This document shows, piece after piece, positions 1 through 13,477 of a stretch of 64,000 nucleotides of DNA. The position numbers and the translations under genes are program-made. The DNA is taken from the NCBI GenBank assembly GCA_016748015.1, contig JAAOMT010000046.1, forward strand, positions 645,779 through 709,778, read 5' to 3'. The stretch comes from Geosiphon pyriformis (Eukaryota; Glomeromycota; Glomeromycetes; Archaeosporales; Geosiphonaceae). The notes beneath the pieces were generated by a model, which did not search any database, had not been told where the DNA came from, and saw only the letters and a list, made by a program, of their open reading frames with translations. Numbering within the stretch: position 1 is the first letter of the stretch; every line of letters starts with the position of its first letter.

Positions 1-3000
1 GAATAACCAATTTTTTGCAACAAATTTTTCCTCTCTATTTGGATGCCCTAACTGTGGATGAAAAAATCATCGCCACTGTCATCCCTGATGTCGAATCGGA
101 TTTGAAATATATCATTGATGCTCAACTTACGTCAAGTCCCATATCAGTTTCTAGCAGGTTTTCATTCGACACTACTTCTATTCCTACAGTCACGGCACTG
201 GCAAATTCGGCACTTGTTGATATTTGGTTTGTGACTCATTCATTTTCTCCTTATCCATAGTATAAATGAATTCCTGGACAGGCTCCAAAGACCACAATTA
301 ACTTTATTCATTAGCTCCTTAGTAGGACCGATCCTCACCTCCAAATATATCATGAAACAAGTCTATAAATTATTACTTAAAGAATATAGCTCTTTGAACT
401 TGCTGCTACAATCGATTGCGACAATTGGTATATATAGCTTCAATATTTAGAAAATTTCGGTTTGGTAGCAACTTACTGTTCGACAATATTTTCATTTAAC
501 ATGTATATTAGGTCAACAGTTTGGAGAGACATTTACTTATTTGCAATACTCACACGCTATATCGGTCATTCAGACAAGCAGTTCATCAGCCGACTCTCGA
601 AATACCATCATATTAAATAATCATTTAGCGCTATTAGAGAAGGTGAATCATCTTATTTAATAGTTCAATCAATTTCTCGGTACTAATCCTTATCTAACAT
701 TCCACTGTTATGGTGCTTAGCTAACCTCACAAATATCAAGTAATAAGCTATTTACGGAATTTGAATCAGGATTGGCTGACGCATTCATTAAAATTTTAGA
801 ATGGAGAGAAATCGATAAAACCACACGCCCTACAGATACAACTCATAATTTAAAAAACAAACTCTCGGTACATCTTAAGATTATTAATTATTTATTGCAG
901 ATCAGCAATAATGGTAGCAAAGAGGATTGGGAGCGACATGTGAGATCAACTACTTTTTGGTTATTTTTGATTTAACTTAACACTGAAATCGCATCTTTTT
1001 ATTTCTCAGATAGCGCCGATACTACAAAAATATTTTTCTTCCTTTGGAATGTCCCCTGAAAACCTCGAGCAAATTAACTTGGCTAACGGTTCTGGTGATT
1101 TGGAGGAAGAAAGGGATCGACAGGTAAGAAGCCCCATGTGACTATGATAAACTCAATCTTATCAACAGGTTCTCTTATTTCGCTATTGTATAGATGGTAT
1201 ATGCCTATTCTCAATTCTCTAATTTGGTTGGACAAGAATCAATGCGGCGAGTTGTGCTTATTAGGTAGTGCAAGAATTTTCTAAGAGTATATACCTTTTT
1301 GGATAAACTTATGCAAATTTTATTTTAGTGATGCTATCGAGAGTCTTATGGAAGATCAGTTATCATCGAGTAATACTCCTCCCATAAGGGTTACACCGCC
1401 GCTATCAATAGAATATTCTCTTAATGGTCATAGCCCAGACGATTCTCAATCTTCTATTTCCTCTGGGGGAGGAAGAGACCTATCTATAAACAAAGGTCAC
1501 AGTGGTGATGATAAATCATTACTAGCCAAACATGGCAAAGAATCGACCATTACCGGCCTTAGTCTTAATAGAGCCTTTTCACTCTTTGGCAATGATGGGA
1601 TTCGAAAATCCCCCGATATAATGAACGGGAAACGATTCCCTAGGAGCATGACCATAGGTGCTGGGTCAGTATCACCCCCTACTGCAGAGAAGTAAGTCAT
1701 ATTCGCTGAATTTTGGAATTTATCTTGTCAATATTTATTCAGATGAAAAAAACCATTTTTAATAGATCCAGATTGAAATCCCTCCATCTTACGTGGCGCA
1801 CCAAAAGCACAGCACAGGAAGATTTACGGTAAAGATCATTTAAATAAATAAACTTTAACCTGCATGTATGGAAATTTTTTTTTGGGGTATATGCATTGAT
1901 CGATACCTGTTGCGTTAAATCAAAATCTATGGCAAACAACCAAAAAGGAACCAATATCGAAACCTTTTAAATGTATATTTGTATGCAAGAAATCTCTATC
2001 TCTCGCTTGTTCAAGCTCTTCAAAATATGACATGTGATCAAGCTAACCCTTTATCTTGTTTGCCAAAGGAATTGGAATCGATATCTCTCAACTAACTCTG
2101 GTTGGTGCAATAACTTTTTGGTGACTATTTTAGGCCCAATTTAATTACTAAACATTACCAAATTCACATTTCAGAGGAGATGTCAAATAAGATGCAGTTC
2201 ACCTTTAATGATCTTAAATTACGCACTTATCTGGGTAAGTTCACTTTATTTGTATTTCAACTGAATGTAACTGGTTAATTTTTTGAGAAATTATCCTTTC
2301 CATCACGAACAGGTCACGCGTCAGCTGTCCGTGGAATCGGGATAAATGAGAATTCGCGTATTATCGCTTCTGGATCCCGGGACCGTACAGTCAAACTATG
2401 GTCATTAGATATACATCATGGAATAGAAAATTCCGCCACCGAACCGTATTCGCAATGTTTAACAACGTATAGTGGTCATCGTAAAGCGGGGGTGGGCGAT
2501 GTATATTTCGTTGGTGCAGGAGGCAGTTCGGGACTCGTAGATGTTGTTGCCAGTTGTGATGGTTTCATTCATGTAAGGCGCACAACCATAAATAACCGTT
2601 ATAAACCTTGATTGTGAAGTACATCAAAAATAAATAAGACTCATCCCATATACTTGATTCCATGTCGCCTTAAATTGTCACAGTTGTGGCATCCGGAAAC
2701 TGGACAAACCCTTCATCAGTTTGGCAATAATCGAACCCCATTCGTTTCGATCAGACCAATGTTTCGTTCACGATATATTCTCGGCGGATTATCTGATAAC
2801 ACCCTTACGTGTGTTCTCAATTTCCTGTAAACTGAAACATCTGACAATCGTTTTTATGCATGCTTTGAATGTTAATTTTTGCTCTACGCTAGGTTCCTCG
2901 ATACGGTTAATCATTCTTCGTTGCATAAATGGAAATGCTCTACTGGTTTTTCAGGTATAAAAACATGATTTATTTGAATTCTATCATTCAATAGTTTCTT

Positions 3001-3719
3001 AAACGTGGTCTTTCATTCACAAAGGGTCAATACGCGCTATCTCGGTCAACAATTCAGAAACACTGATAGCCGTAGGATATTCCAGTGGCATGATATCCCT
3101 AATAGACTCGCGGACTGGGATGATTGTAGGAAGCTGGAAGGCTGGGGATACAGATATAATACATGTAAGTAATACAACTGGACTGTGTTTTTACGGTCCC
3201 CCTATTCTCATTTCTCGGAAATGTTAGTTGAAATTTTATTCTAGTGGCTATTTGATATCCTGCGCACCGGCTGATCATGTCATATGTATTTGGGATACAG
3301 ACACTATGTCCTTAATTAAAACGATCAGAGGTAAGACTCATTAAAAGATAAATTTTATTGATAAAGGCTAACTCTGAGTTATGGTCTTTCTTTGAATTTA
3401 GTGAGCTCAGATATTGTGGCCTTGAATATGTATAAGGATGAATTGATTACTATCAATAATAGTAACACAATTGCATTTACTCCTTTAAATGAGAATGTAC
3501 GTACAAATATTCATTTTCTTGTATGTGGTGATTTGATTCACAGAAAAACTAATGGTTGTTATTGTTATGGATATTCGACAATTTCAACAGCTCTACGCTT
3601 ACTCATCGAAATTTAGGAGTTCTACCATCAAATCCTCGATAACCTCGTTGGGAATCCTACCCATCAATCAACTTTTAGTTATAGGATGTATGGAGGGTAA
3701 TTTATTTTTGTATGCCTAG
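1..3719 (+). CDS. WDR81: WDR81-like BEACH/WD40 protein, C-terminal part (5' end outside window)
   Basis: Multi-exon gene entering from the left edge. The first 1.7 kb encode helical, HEAT-like then low-complexity Ser-rich segments (for example around 1348-1695). From about 2310 a run of WD40 repeats follows: GHASAVRGIGINENSR...SGSRDRTVKLW, then GHRKAG...VASCDGFIH, LWHPETGQTLHQF, GSIRAISVNNSE...GYSSGMISLIDSRTG, and a final blade ending in VIGCMEGNLFLYA before TAG at 3717-3719. The order and wording of these repeats follow the C-terminus of animal WDR81 (SGSKDKTVKLW, VVSCDG, GFSSGFMVLLDTRTG). In animals WDR81 works with WDR91 on endosomes, restraining PI3K complexes during early-to-late conversion. 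The BEACH domain should lie upstream of the window. Exons are separated by short GT-AG introns. It converges on VPS29 with a 176-bp gap. The family call is good; the exon map of the first 2 kb is approximate. Confidence 0.75.
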
Positions 3720-3895
3720 AAGATACCCTTGTATATTATAATATTATTCTATTATTAAATAATATTTATTTATAATATATATATATAGAGCTTTTATACA
3801 ATACACAGAAAACTTAAAATTAAAAAACCTTTAAGATTGAAAATTTAGACAAATCAAAGATAATGATGACAAAACCACTTTTGTCGTATCGATAC

Positions 3896-4924
3896 TCAAT
3901 TTTTCCGATACTCAATCTTTTCCACTTTGACATCACCCTCGACCAATTGGTAAACATAGGTTGTAACTACCAAGCCTTGAACATCCATCAGCACAAATGA
4001 TGGTTTGATATCACTATTTTTTCAAAAAAAAATCTTAGCGTCAAAACCATTATTTGTTCATGAAACCAAGCACTTTTTGACAATCAATCTTACTCGGCCC
4101 CAAATGCAGAATAGGAGCCCGTGGCACTACCGGGATTTACGAAAAATTTTCCCTCGTATTCAAACGCCTCAAACCGATGCGTGTGTCCAGTCAACAAGAT
4201 ATCAACATCCATCTGTCTTGCAACGATTGACAATGATTCGGTATCCCCCACAGGGATTACTTGATGCCCGTGTAGGACGCCTATGCGAAGGGGGCCGTGA
4301 GTGACAGTTTTAGAGAGAGGCCAATTCGGGAACTAGTTCGTGGTGCGCATTTTGATCGCGACATAACGACAATGGGAACAAGAATTTAATGTTGAAGGAT
4401 AAAAAAAGTGAGAATCATGGTGCTTTGCCAGTTTTTCAGCTCAAAATAATCAAAGAGAAAGTAACCAAGCACATTTCTGTCAGGAAATAAGGAAATCAGA
4501 AACAGATCATAAATTGGCACGTTCCCTTATGCGCAAATTATGCAATTCTACCTCGTCAAAATCTCCTCGCACGACATGTACGTCTGCCGCAACAGTCCTC
4601 AAGTAGTCGAAAGTTTCTTTATCACAAACGTTGCCGGTGCATATGATTTGTTGAATTTTACCGGGTACCTGAAATTTGTAAGAGGAATTTGATGATTCAG
4701 GGAACAGGCTAGAGAACAAGCGAGAAATAAACAAGAATAGTCCAAACCAAAAGTTTCTTAAATTTTGGAGGTAAATCATGTACGCGGTGTGGAATGTGAA
4801 GGTCTCCTATCACTAAAACTAGCTATGGTGTGAAAAAGTTAAAATAGACGGAATTTAAGCATTAGACACTACTAGCCTTTATATTTAAGTCGCCGCTCAA
4901 ACATCAAAGTTTTCTCACCACCAT
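3896..4924 (-). CDS. VPS29: Vps29, retromer subunit (calcineurin-like phosphoesterase fold)
   Basis: Four exons can be pieced together on the minus strand. A tiny first exon is only ATG GTG (4919-4924), followed by a GTGAGA donor. Exon 2 begins right after an AG at the in-frame TAG and gives [18 protein letters not shown], the GDLH metallophosphoesterase signature. Exon 3 gives [18 protein letters not shown] through [10 protein letters not shown]. Exon 4 gives [34 protein letters not shown] and [12 protein letters not shown]. The last exon ends VEKIEYRKN and TGA (3896-3898). These match Vps29 along its whole length of about 180 residues. Vps29 binds Vps35 in the retromer coat that retrieves cargo from endosomes; the fold is phosphoesterase-like but the protein acts as a scaffold. 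It is divergent from BUD32. The first exon is inferred from the open frame and splice signals. Confidence 0.9.
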
Positions 4925-5141
4925 TGTTGAGATCTTCGGAGGTCACAAACCTGTTGGCAACAGTAGGAAAGGCCAGCTGGTGAAAACACTTGGTTTGGCA
5001 AAATTAGACAGCTTGGACTCTACAAGTTTATGTAATTTGGCCTATCACTGACGTTACATCTTTTTAAAGGCTGTTGAATAGCACAGCGTGATCGCATCTT
5101 GAAAGGCTGCATTCTTACTTGAACCTCAAGACAAATCCGAC

Positions 5142-6232
<1,091 letters not shown>

Positions 6233-6525
6233 CTTTCTCGGATTCGTCCAGTAAGCCTCTGAACTAATTTCTGCATATCCTGGCACGATAGAAAATTCAT
6301 ATAATTAAATATGTAAAAGTCGAATTTTGTTGTTATGCCTACCTAATCTAAGTGTGCAATTTTTATCTATCAAATGAGTGTACCAAGCATAATTGAAGCT
6401 CTGAAACTAATCTAAAGATTATCATCCGCTCAAAATAATATCGTCAAGAGATAACACGATGGTATGAAGTTTTTCTTTAGCAATTTAATTGAAAAGCAAA
6501 TTATACTTACCCGCGTACAGGAATT

Positions 6526-7854
6526 TTAAATCGTGATGTTAAAAAAGTTCACATTATTAGCACTAATAAAATCGTTTCCGGATCCGAATTCCCGTACCAA
6601 AATTCCTTGAGTGAAATACCCCTCATCAGTCCAAGCTTTCATATCTGCCCCAGAAAAGGGTCCATATACTTCTTCACTGGACCCGGATGTCCATTTATAT
6701 TCCCATTGTAATATCGGCTGCATTGATGCCTCGGGTGAAAGGGTTGTATTTAATGGCTCTTCTAATGTTGGATTAACGTTATCAACCCCTAATCCACTCT
6801 CTGTTTGAGAAATTGAGAATGCGGGCATCCAATCATCGGAAACTGCCCTTTCCTTTTTTAAATTTCTCAATATTTGCTCCCACGTATCCTCATAAACGTT
6901 TAACTGCCCCGAGCTCAATGACAGTAATCTATCGGATAATTCAGTCAGACGTTCAATAACACGTTTACGTTGGGATTCTTGGGGGTCTTCCTCATCAGAT
7001 ATTATTGTTATAATGACTTGATCCTGATTTTCGGACTGTTTCACTATTTTTTTTTTATAAACTCGTTTTCCACGTTTATCCTTTGATTTGGAAGCACTAC
7101 CACCACCTAATCTTTGTAAAGCCTCCAGAATATTCTCCCCAGGTTGCATTATGGTCAAAAGCTCTTTCCATATCGATACACGATCCATGGGTTCCTCAGC
7201 ATGTTGTTGAGCCTCTTTAAGTTTTTTTTCCTTTTCTTGTTTTTCTTGTGCTATTCGTGCTTTTTTGATGTCATCCCGCGAAACCCCTTGGAGCCAATTA
7301 TCGTGAAATTCATTCGGATCTTTTTTGTTTCTAATATAATTTCCAGCTTCATCAAATTTTCCTTCTTCCATTTCAGCCTTCATATTGAAGGCTTCCAAAG
7401 GCGTCTCGCTTGATTCACTATCATAATCAAATGAACCAAATTCTTGTCCATGAATATCCTCCATTCCTAAATATCTGGTTTTTGATTTTCCTTTTTTAGT
7501 ATGCTTCCCATCCAAAGATTTTTCGCCGGGGTCGTCGTCATCCGAGGCAAACATATCTTCCTCTACATCTTTCTTTTTTCCGCTTAAGCCTTTGCGACGT
7601 TGAAAACGGGCTCCTCCATCATCTTCACTGGTATCTGTCTCGTCGCTTCCGTACCCTTCAAGTTTTACAGCACCACGACGAACTTTGGCTGGTTCGAGCG
7701 AGTCTTCATGATTAAACTCAACTTCATCTTGATCGTCACCAAGGTTCGTTGTTATAATATTCTGGGAAACCGAGATTTGATTAAAACGGACACGTTTGGA
7801 GCTTGTGTCCTTGTTGGTAAGTCGAGAAGTCGAGTTGTGCGTTCTTTTGGACAT
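6526..7854 (-). CDS. CD2BP2: CD2BP2/Lin1-like GYF-domain protein of the U5 snRNP
   Basis: Single long exon of about 442 residues. The N-terminus MSKRTHNSTSRL resembles MPKRK of CD2BP2; another in-frame ATG lies six codons upstream (7872), but I prefer 7854 by homology. An acidic, lysine-rich low-complexity half is followed by AEMEEGKFDEAGNYIRNK and NEFHDNWLQGV, the conserved CD2BP2/Lin1 block. A C-terminal GYF domain reads WEYKWTSGSSEEVYGPFSGADM and then EGYF, with the W-x-Y and GPF core residues present. GYF domains bind proline-rich peptides; this family member is a U5 snRNP component (contacting Prp6 and Dib1/15K) that leaves before tri-snRNP completion. TAA at 6526-6528 ends the frame. 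A strong donor-like GTAAGTAT lies about 20 nt downstream on the same strand and may mark a 3'UTR intron. Confidence 0.92.
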   Translation of the reverse strand: MSKRTHNSTSRLTNKDTSSKRVRFNQISVSQNIITTNLGDDQDEVEFNHEDSLEPAKVRRGAVKLEGYGSDETDTSEDDGGARFQRRKGLSGKKKDVEEDMFASDDDDPGEKSLDGKHTKKGKSKTRYLGMEDIHGQEFGSFDYDSESSETPLEAFNMKAEMEEGKFDEAGNYIRNKKDPNEFHDNWLQGVSRDDIKKARIAQEKQEKEKKLKEAQQHAEEPMDRVSIWKELLTIMQPGENILEALQRLGGGSASKSKDKRGKRVYKKKIVKQSENQDQVIITIISDEEDPQESQRKRVIERLTELSDRLLSLSSGQLNVYEDTWEQILRNLKKERAVSDDWMPAFSISQTESGLGVDNVNPTLEEPLNTTLSPEASMQPILQWEYKWTSGSSEEVYGPFSGADMKAWTDEGYFTQGILVREFGSGNDFISANNVNFFNITI

Positions 7855-7919
7855 GTTGGCAAGTCCCTTCACAAATTCTCCATATAGATTTGTTGCTAAT
7901 TAAAATATAAATCAATAAA

Positions 7920-10900
7920 GGAGTCTATTTCCAATTTTAAAAGATTTGAAAAATGATAATTTTTAAATTTGAATTAAAAAGCAAATTTTTAATATTAAAT
8001 CTATAATTAAGTTTTAATATATATAATAGCTTATTTAAACCAATTAAGATTACTTTAAATCAAACTTTAAAAATATGCTTTTATTTTATTTTATTTATAA
8101 CACAATATTATTAATCTGAATTTTCAAAAAAACCAAGTATTTAACTTTATATTAAATTTGTTTTTAACAATTAATAAAAAAATAACCAAAACTATTAAAA
8201 AGCTAATAAGTTTAATTGTAAATTTTATTAAATAAAACAACTTTTATAATTAAAATTCAAAAACTTTTTTCTTTTGTACATCTTAAATTTTTTTAAAAAT
8301 ATTATTTTAACAAAAAGTTTTTTTATTTTTTTGTTATTTTTTTTAAAAAGTAAACTTTTTTGTGATAAATTTGACACAATAATATGGTTAAGAAAAAAAC
8401 AGTCAAAAAATTTTTTTATAATTTTATTAATAGTATTTTTTTTTAAAAGTAAAAGATTTTAATTGGCAATATAAAATACTTAGAAAATAAAAAGAACATA
8501 TATTTAAACAAACTTTTTGATAATATTAATATGTTTTTAATATAAAAGTTAAGTCAGATAAAAAAAAACAACATTTTATTAACTAATAATAATTATAAAA
8601 CAAATAATAAAAAATAAAGACTATTTTAATTTTAAAATAAATATTTTTAAAACAAAAAAATTAATATTAATATAATAGATAATTATTTTTTGAATTTTTG
8701 AACTATAATATAAAAAAAAACACTTTTTTTTATTTCTGTTATAATATTAATTTAGATTGATTATAAATTGTTAAAAAAAAAGAAAATATTTATTAATAAA
8801 TCTTATATATTAAATATTATTTTTTTAATAATTATAAGCAATTCTGTTATGATAAAAGTAAAAGTTGGTTATTTTTTTTAGTAAATAAATTTAAAAGTAT
8901 TATTATTTTTTCAAAATTTAAAAAATTATTAAATTTATTTTTATTTTTAAAAAAAGTCTAAATAAAATTATAGTTTTAACTACTAAAAAAAATCTTAACA
9001 AATAATAATCTTAAATACAAAAAATTTTAATTTAATTATAATTTATTAAGCTATAATAAAAAACTGTAATAAAATTTTTTAAATTAAACTAAATTAATTT
9101 GTTAATATTTAAATAATCTATTTTAATAGATAAAAATTTTATACATATAATTAAAACTAATATAAATTAAATAATATAATTATTAATAAATCAATTTAGA
9201 ATATTGTTATTTATTTTATTTATAAATATAATTATATATAATTTAAATATTTTTTTAATAAAATCAAAATTTTTTGACTTAAATTTAATTTAATTTGTTG
9301 TAAAAAAATATGATTATTTTGGGTATTTTGTTTTAAAATGTAATTTTTTTAAGACTTTTGTTTTTTTATTTAAAAATTTTTATAAATATATGTTTTTAAA
9401 TAATAATTAATCTTATTTTACTTATTTATATGTTATTATAAATAAATATTGGTAATAAAATTTTGTAAGTTTTATAACTTGATATTTAATTAATATTTGT
9501 TATAATCTGAAAGTTTTTTTATAATTAAATTTTTATACAATAGACAAAAAGTTATTGTAATTTTAATTTAATAAATCATTTAAAATTTCTTAATATAATA
9601 ATTAGTTTATTTTGGTATTTGTACTTTTTGATAAGTAATATTAATTTTAATAATTATATCTATAATTTTTTTAATGTTTTTTATTAAACAATTCTTAATA
9701 TTATAATCTTAATGTTTTTTTTATTAATTAATAATTGAAAAGTTTTAGAAAAATAAATGAATAAAAATAAAAGTTAGTATTTTATTAATAATTATAATTA
9801 AAAATTATTGTTTTAATATTTTTAAGTTATTGTATTTAATACTAATAATATCAAAATATTAAAATTGTTTTGGATTTTAATAAGATAAATTAAGATTTAT
9901 CAATAAATAATGTTAAATATTTTAGATAATTATATTTATTAAATTAATTATAATTTAATTAAAGAAATAATAAAGAATAAATTAATCTTAAAATAAACTT
10001 GTCTGATTTTTAAATGTTTTTTTAGTTTTTAATACTTTTGCTATATATATTTATATTTTTATAATACAAAATTTCTATAATTTTTACAATTCTTATAATT
10101 TTTGCAATTTTTTTAAGTTATTATTAGAATTTTTAGTATTTTTAAAATTATTGGCATTCTTGTTAGAATTTTTGGAATTTTTAATATTATATATTTTGAT
10201 AATCTTTTAATTTACTATTGGCTATTTATATTATTATTATTTTTATGTTTTTTTTATATAAGTAATAATATTTAAAAAAAGTGTTTTTTGTATTTAATAG
10301 CTTTTAATAAAAAATTTTAAATTTAAATAGTTTTTTTTAATTTTTAATAATAATAATAAATAATTTTGGTTTTTTTTCAAAATATCTATTTTTTAATATT
10401 TATCTGTTTGAATAAATTACAATACAACTTAAAAAAATTTTTGGATTTTTAAAAAATTAGATTTTATTTTTATTTATTTATTTATTTTTTAAAATTGTAT
10501 TTACTATAATACTAATTAATAATTTTAATATAAAGTTAATTAATTTTTTATAAAAAATTATTAGTGTACTATTTATTAATATTTATCTTTTTGTTATTAT
10601 TATTTTTTAATTAAGCAACTTAAAAATAAATATATTAACATTTTTTGTTTCTGTTATTGTAATTTTGTTAAAAGTTAATAAGTTGTTCTTTATAAATAAA
10701 AATTTAATACTATTTTTTAATTAAGCCATTTATTTATAAATAATATAATAATAATAATAGTTTTTTATTTTAAATTTTTGGCTTAATTTTACTAGTGTTT
10801 TGTTAACAAAGTAGATTTTTTGATTAAATAGTAATTTTTTTAGATATTTATGTTAATATATCAAATTTTAATAAATAAATTCAGTTACTAATTTTGTATT

Positions 10901-13361
10901 GGCTTTTTATATAACTCTAGTTTTTGGTTATTTAATAAAATAATTCATAATAATAATAATATATTTATTATCTCTAATTATTATTAATAATAATTTAATT
11001 ATATTGATTTCAATCTTATTAAATAATTATTTAATTTTGATTAATCTTAATAGTTTACTTGGTTTTATTTTTTTTTGATAAATATTATAGTTTTTTATAT
11101 ATTGTTTTATGTTTAAATATATTGTTGGTTAATAATATAATTTTTTGGTTTTTCTAATGTTAATTTTTAGTTAAAATATTCTGTTATTAGATCAAAATAC
11201 ATATTAAAAAATATTGTTTTTTTTCTTGTTTTTTATTATTTTTAATAAACTGTTTATATATTGTTAATTTTTTTAGTAAAATATATTTTGGTAATTAATA
11301 TAATATTTGACTTTTTAGTATATTTTATTTTGTTTATTTAAAATAATTTTTTTTAAATTGTTTAATAGTAATATAATATAATAATTATTAATAGTTTTTA
11401 TTATTTATTTTATTATTTTTGTTGTTGTTTTATTTCTATGACTGTTTTATTTATGATAAGCTATCAATATTTCTATTTTGTTTTTTTTATAATGTATTTT
11501 GTATTTAAAAAATAAAAGAACTGTCTTTTATTTGGCAATTTTATTGTTAGCTAATTTTTTTTTGCCAATAATATTAATTTTTTATAATTAATATAAATAT
11601 TAAATTCTTAATATAGATACTTTTTTTATTTAATAATAGTTTATTATATTGTTAAGTATTTTAATATTAGAGTTTTATAATTTTTTTTTATTGACATATA
11701 TTACTGGATGTTTTTACTTATTAGATTTTTATTATAATAATACTGTTTTTAATGCTATTTTTAAAGTATCTGTAATAATTATAAATTTTTTGTTATAATT
11801 TAAATATATTAAAATTAAGACTTGTATAAGTTTTTATTTTAATGTTTTAAAAGTTTATTGTTGTATATTTATTTATTTATATTAAATATTTTTAATTTAA
11901 AGTTGATAAAGTAATTAAATAATTGTTAAAAAGTTTTGTATAAATTATTAATAATATTTAACTAGTTTTAAAAAGTTTTTAAGTTTTGTTAAGTTTTTGA
12001 GTTTTAAAAAGTTTTTAATTTTCTTAATTTTATTTAAATTGGTTTTAATGTTTTTTTTTAACTATATGTTCTAAAAATTTAAGTTCTGTTTTTCTGAAAA
12101 AACATTTATTTGTATTTAATTTCAATTTAATACATCTTAATCTTTTAAATACTTGTTGTAAATAATAAAAATATTTATTAAATAATTTTAAAAATATATT
12201 GGTATTATTTAAATAAATAATTTTTATTAATTGTTGAAATAAAAAAAAAATATTTATTAAGTTAAATAGCATTACTTCAAATTTTAAATTTTTTTTTGTC
12301 ATAAATAATATTTTTTTTGTCATTTGGATCCATAATTACTTATAAATATCTATTATTTAAGTTGAATATAAAAAACCATTTTTTACTAAATGTATTAAAT
12401 AATTCTTGAATTTTTGATATTAGATAATTATTATTATAAGTAATACTGTTAAATTTGTAATAATTTGCACAAAATTAAATTTTGTTATTTTTTTTGTACT
12501 AATATTATTAATGATAATTATAAATTTATAAATATCAAATTAATTTACTGTTTAATATTTAATTAATTTTTTTTTAATAATATTATAACTGACTAGTAAT
12601 ATTTTATATGCTTTTTGTTTAATTGATATTGTGTCTTTAGTTTTAATTTTGTATTAAATTATATTAGTTTTTCTAAACTTATTTTTACTTACAAAAATAT
12701 TAATATATTGTTTAAGCAATATTTTTTGTAACTAATTCAAGTTTTCTAAGTTTATTTGTTCTAATTGCTTTGATTAAAACAAATAACATTCATTTTTTTG
12801 GGCCTAAACTTAAGATATAAAGTTCACATATCTACATAATTAGTTAAAATTTAAAACATTAATAAACAGTTGGTTTTTAACTTTTAAACTTAAATATTTA
12901 ATAATAATATTAACTAAAATTTTCACATAATTTTTTGTATTATTAAAAATTAAAATTTTAATGTTTTTATAAATTTTTGTTAATATATATAAGTTAATAA
13001 TAATAATTATTTTATTCTAGTATTTTTTTGGTTCTGTTTTAAAAATTTGTAGTTGATTTTTGATTTTTTTAAGTATTTCTAACAAATATTTATAATATAA
13101 TAGAATAAAAACAATATAATTAATGAAAATAATTTTTTTTTGTTAGTAGTTTTATCTGCTATATTGACAAATATATTAACTTTTTTGGTTAATTCAAATT
13201 TCTAATTTTTTTTAATTTTTTTTTGATTCTATTAATATTAATTTAACTATTTTAATTAAAAATAAGAATATAGTTTATTAATTTTATTTTATAGGTTTTG
13301 TTTTAATTATTTTATAATATAATAATAATATTTTTATTTTTATTTTTTTTTTATTAATGTT
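7920..13361. repeat. Extremely AT-rich desert made at least partly of decayed transposons
   Basis: About 5.4 kb of almost pure A/T sequence with very few G or C and no host gene. It begins just upstream of the CD2BP2 start and ends at the 3' terminus of LINE A. It is not random: 11510-12790 on the minus strand still translates, through many stops, to a gypsy polymerase (listed separately). I could not assign the 7920-11510 part. Around 10080-10190 there are AT-converted AATTTTTGGAATTTTT-like units that may be a decayed form of the minisatellite seen at 56.04 kb, but this is weak. Confidence 0.8.
11510..12790 (-). pseudogene. Ty3/gypsy RT-RNase H fossil, AT-converted
   Basis: Read on the minus strand, the frame follows the E2 gypsy polymerase in order although the DNA is nearly all A/T. 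Pairs (E2 / fossil): QYADVFASENEFR / QYINIFVSKNKFR near 12672-12710; the QFCIDYQKLNSI block / QFCANYYKFNSI near 12470; LYLQQVFECLHSTRLKLN / YYLQQVFKRLRCIKLKLN near 12110-12170; DPDKVQKVKDF / NLNKIKKIKNF near 12020; FIIAIDASKNALGAVL / FIIITDTLKIALKTVL near 11771; FDLYTNHKGLIWLL / FNIYINYKKLILLA near 11590. Most replacements (D>N, E>K, G>K/R, A>T/V, P>L, S>L) can be made by C>T or G>A. The YLDD site has become NN. Integrase, if present, would lie below 11.5 kb; I did not resolve it. Confidence 0.82.
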
Positions 13362-13477
13362 TAATGAGTAAGGCCCAAAAGCCACCTAGTGCAATACATC
13401 AAACTAAGTGATTTAAACTAGGCACTAATCATGTACTTTCTACACATGACCAGCCACTTGGACTGATCAGAGCAATA

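Noticed and set aside
7920-13361. AT desert as a mitochondrial insertion
   Set aside because: No mitochondrial genes seen; the only recognisable protein is a gypsy polymerase.
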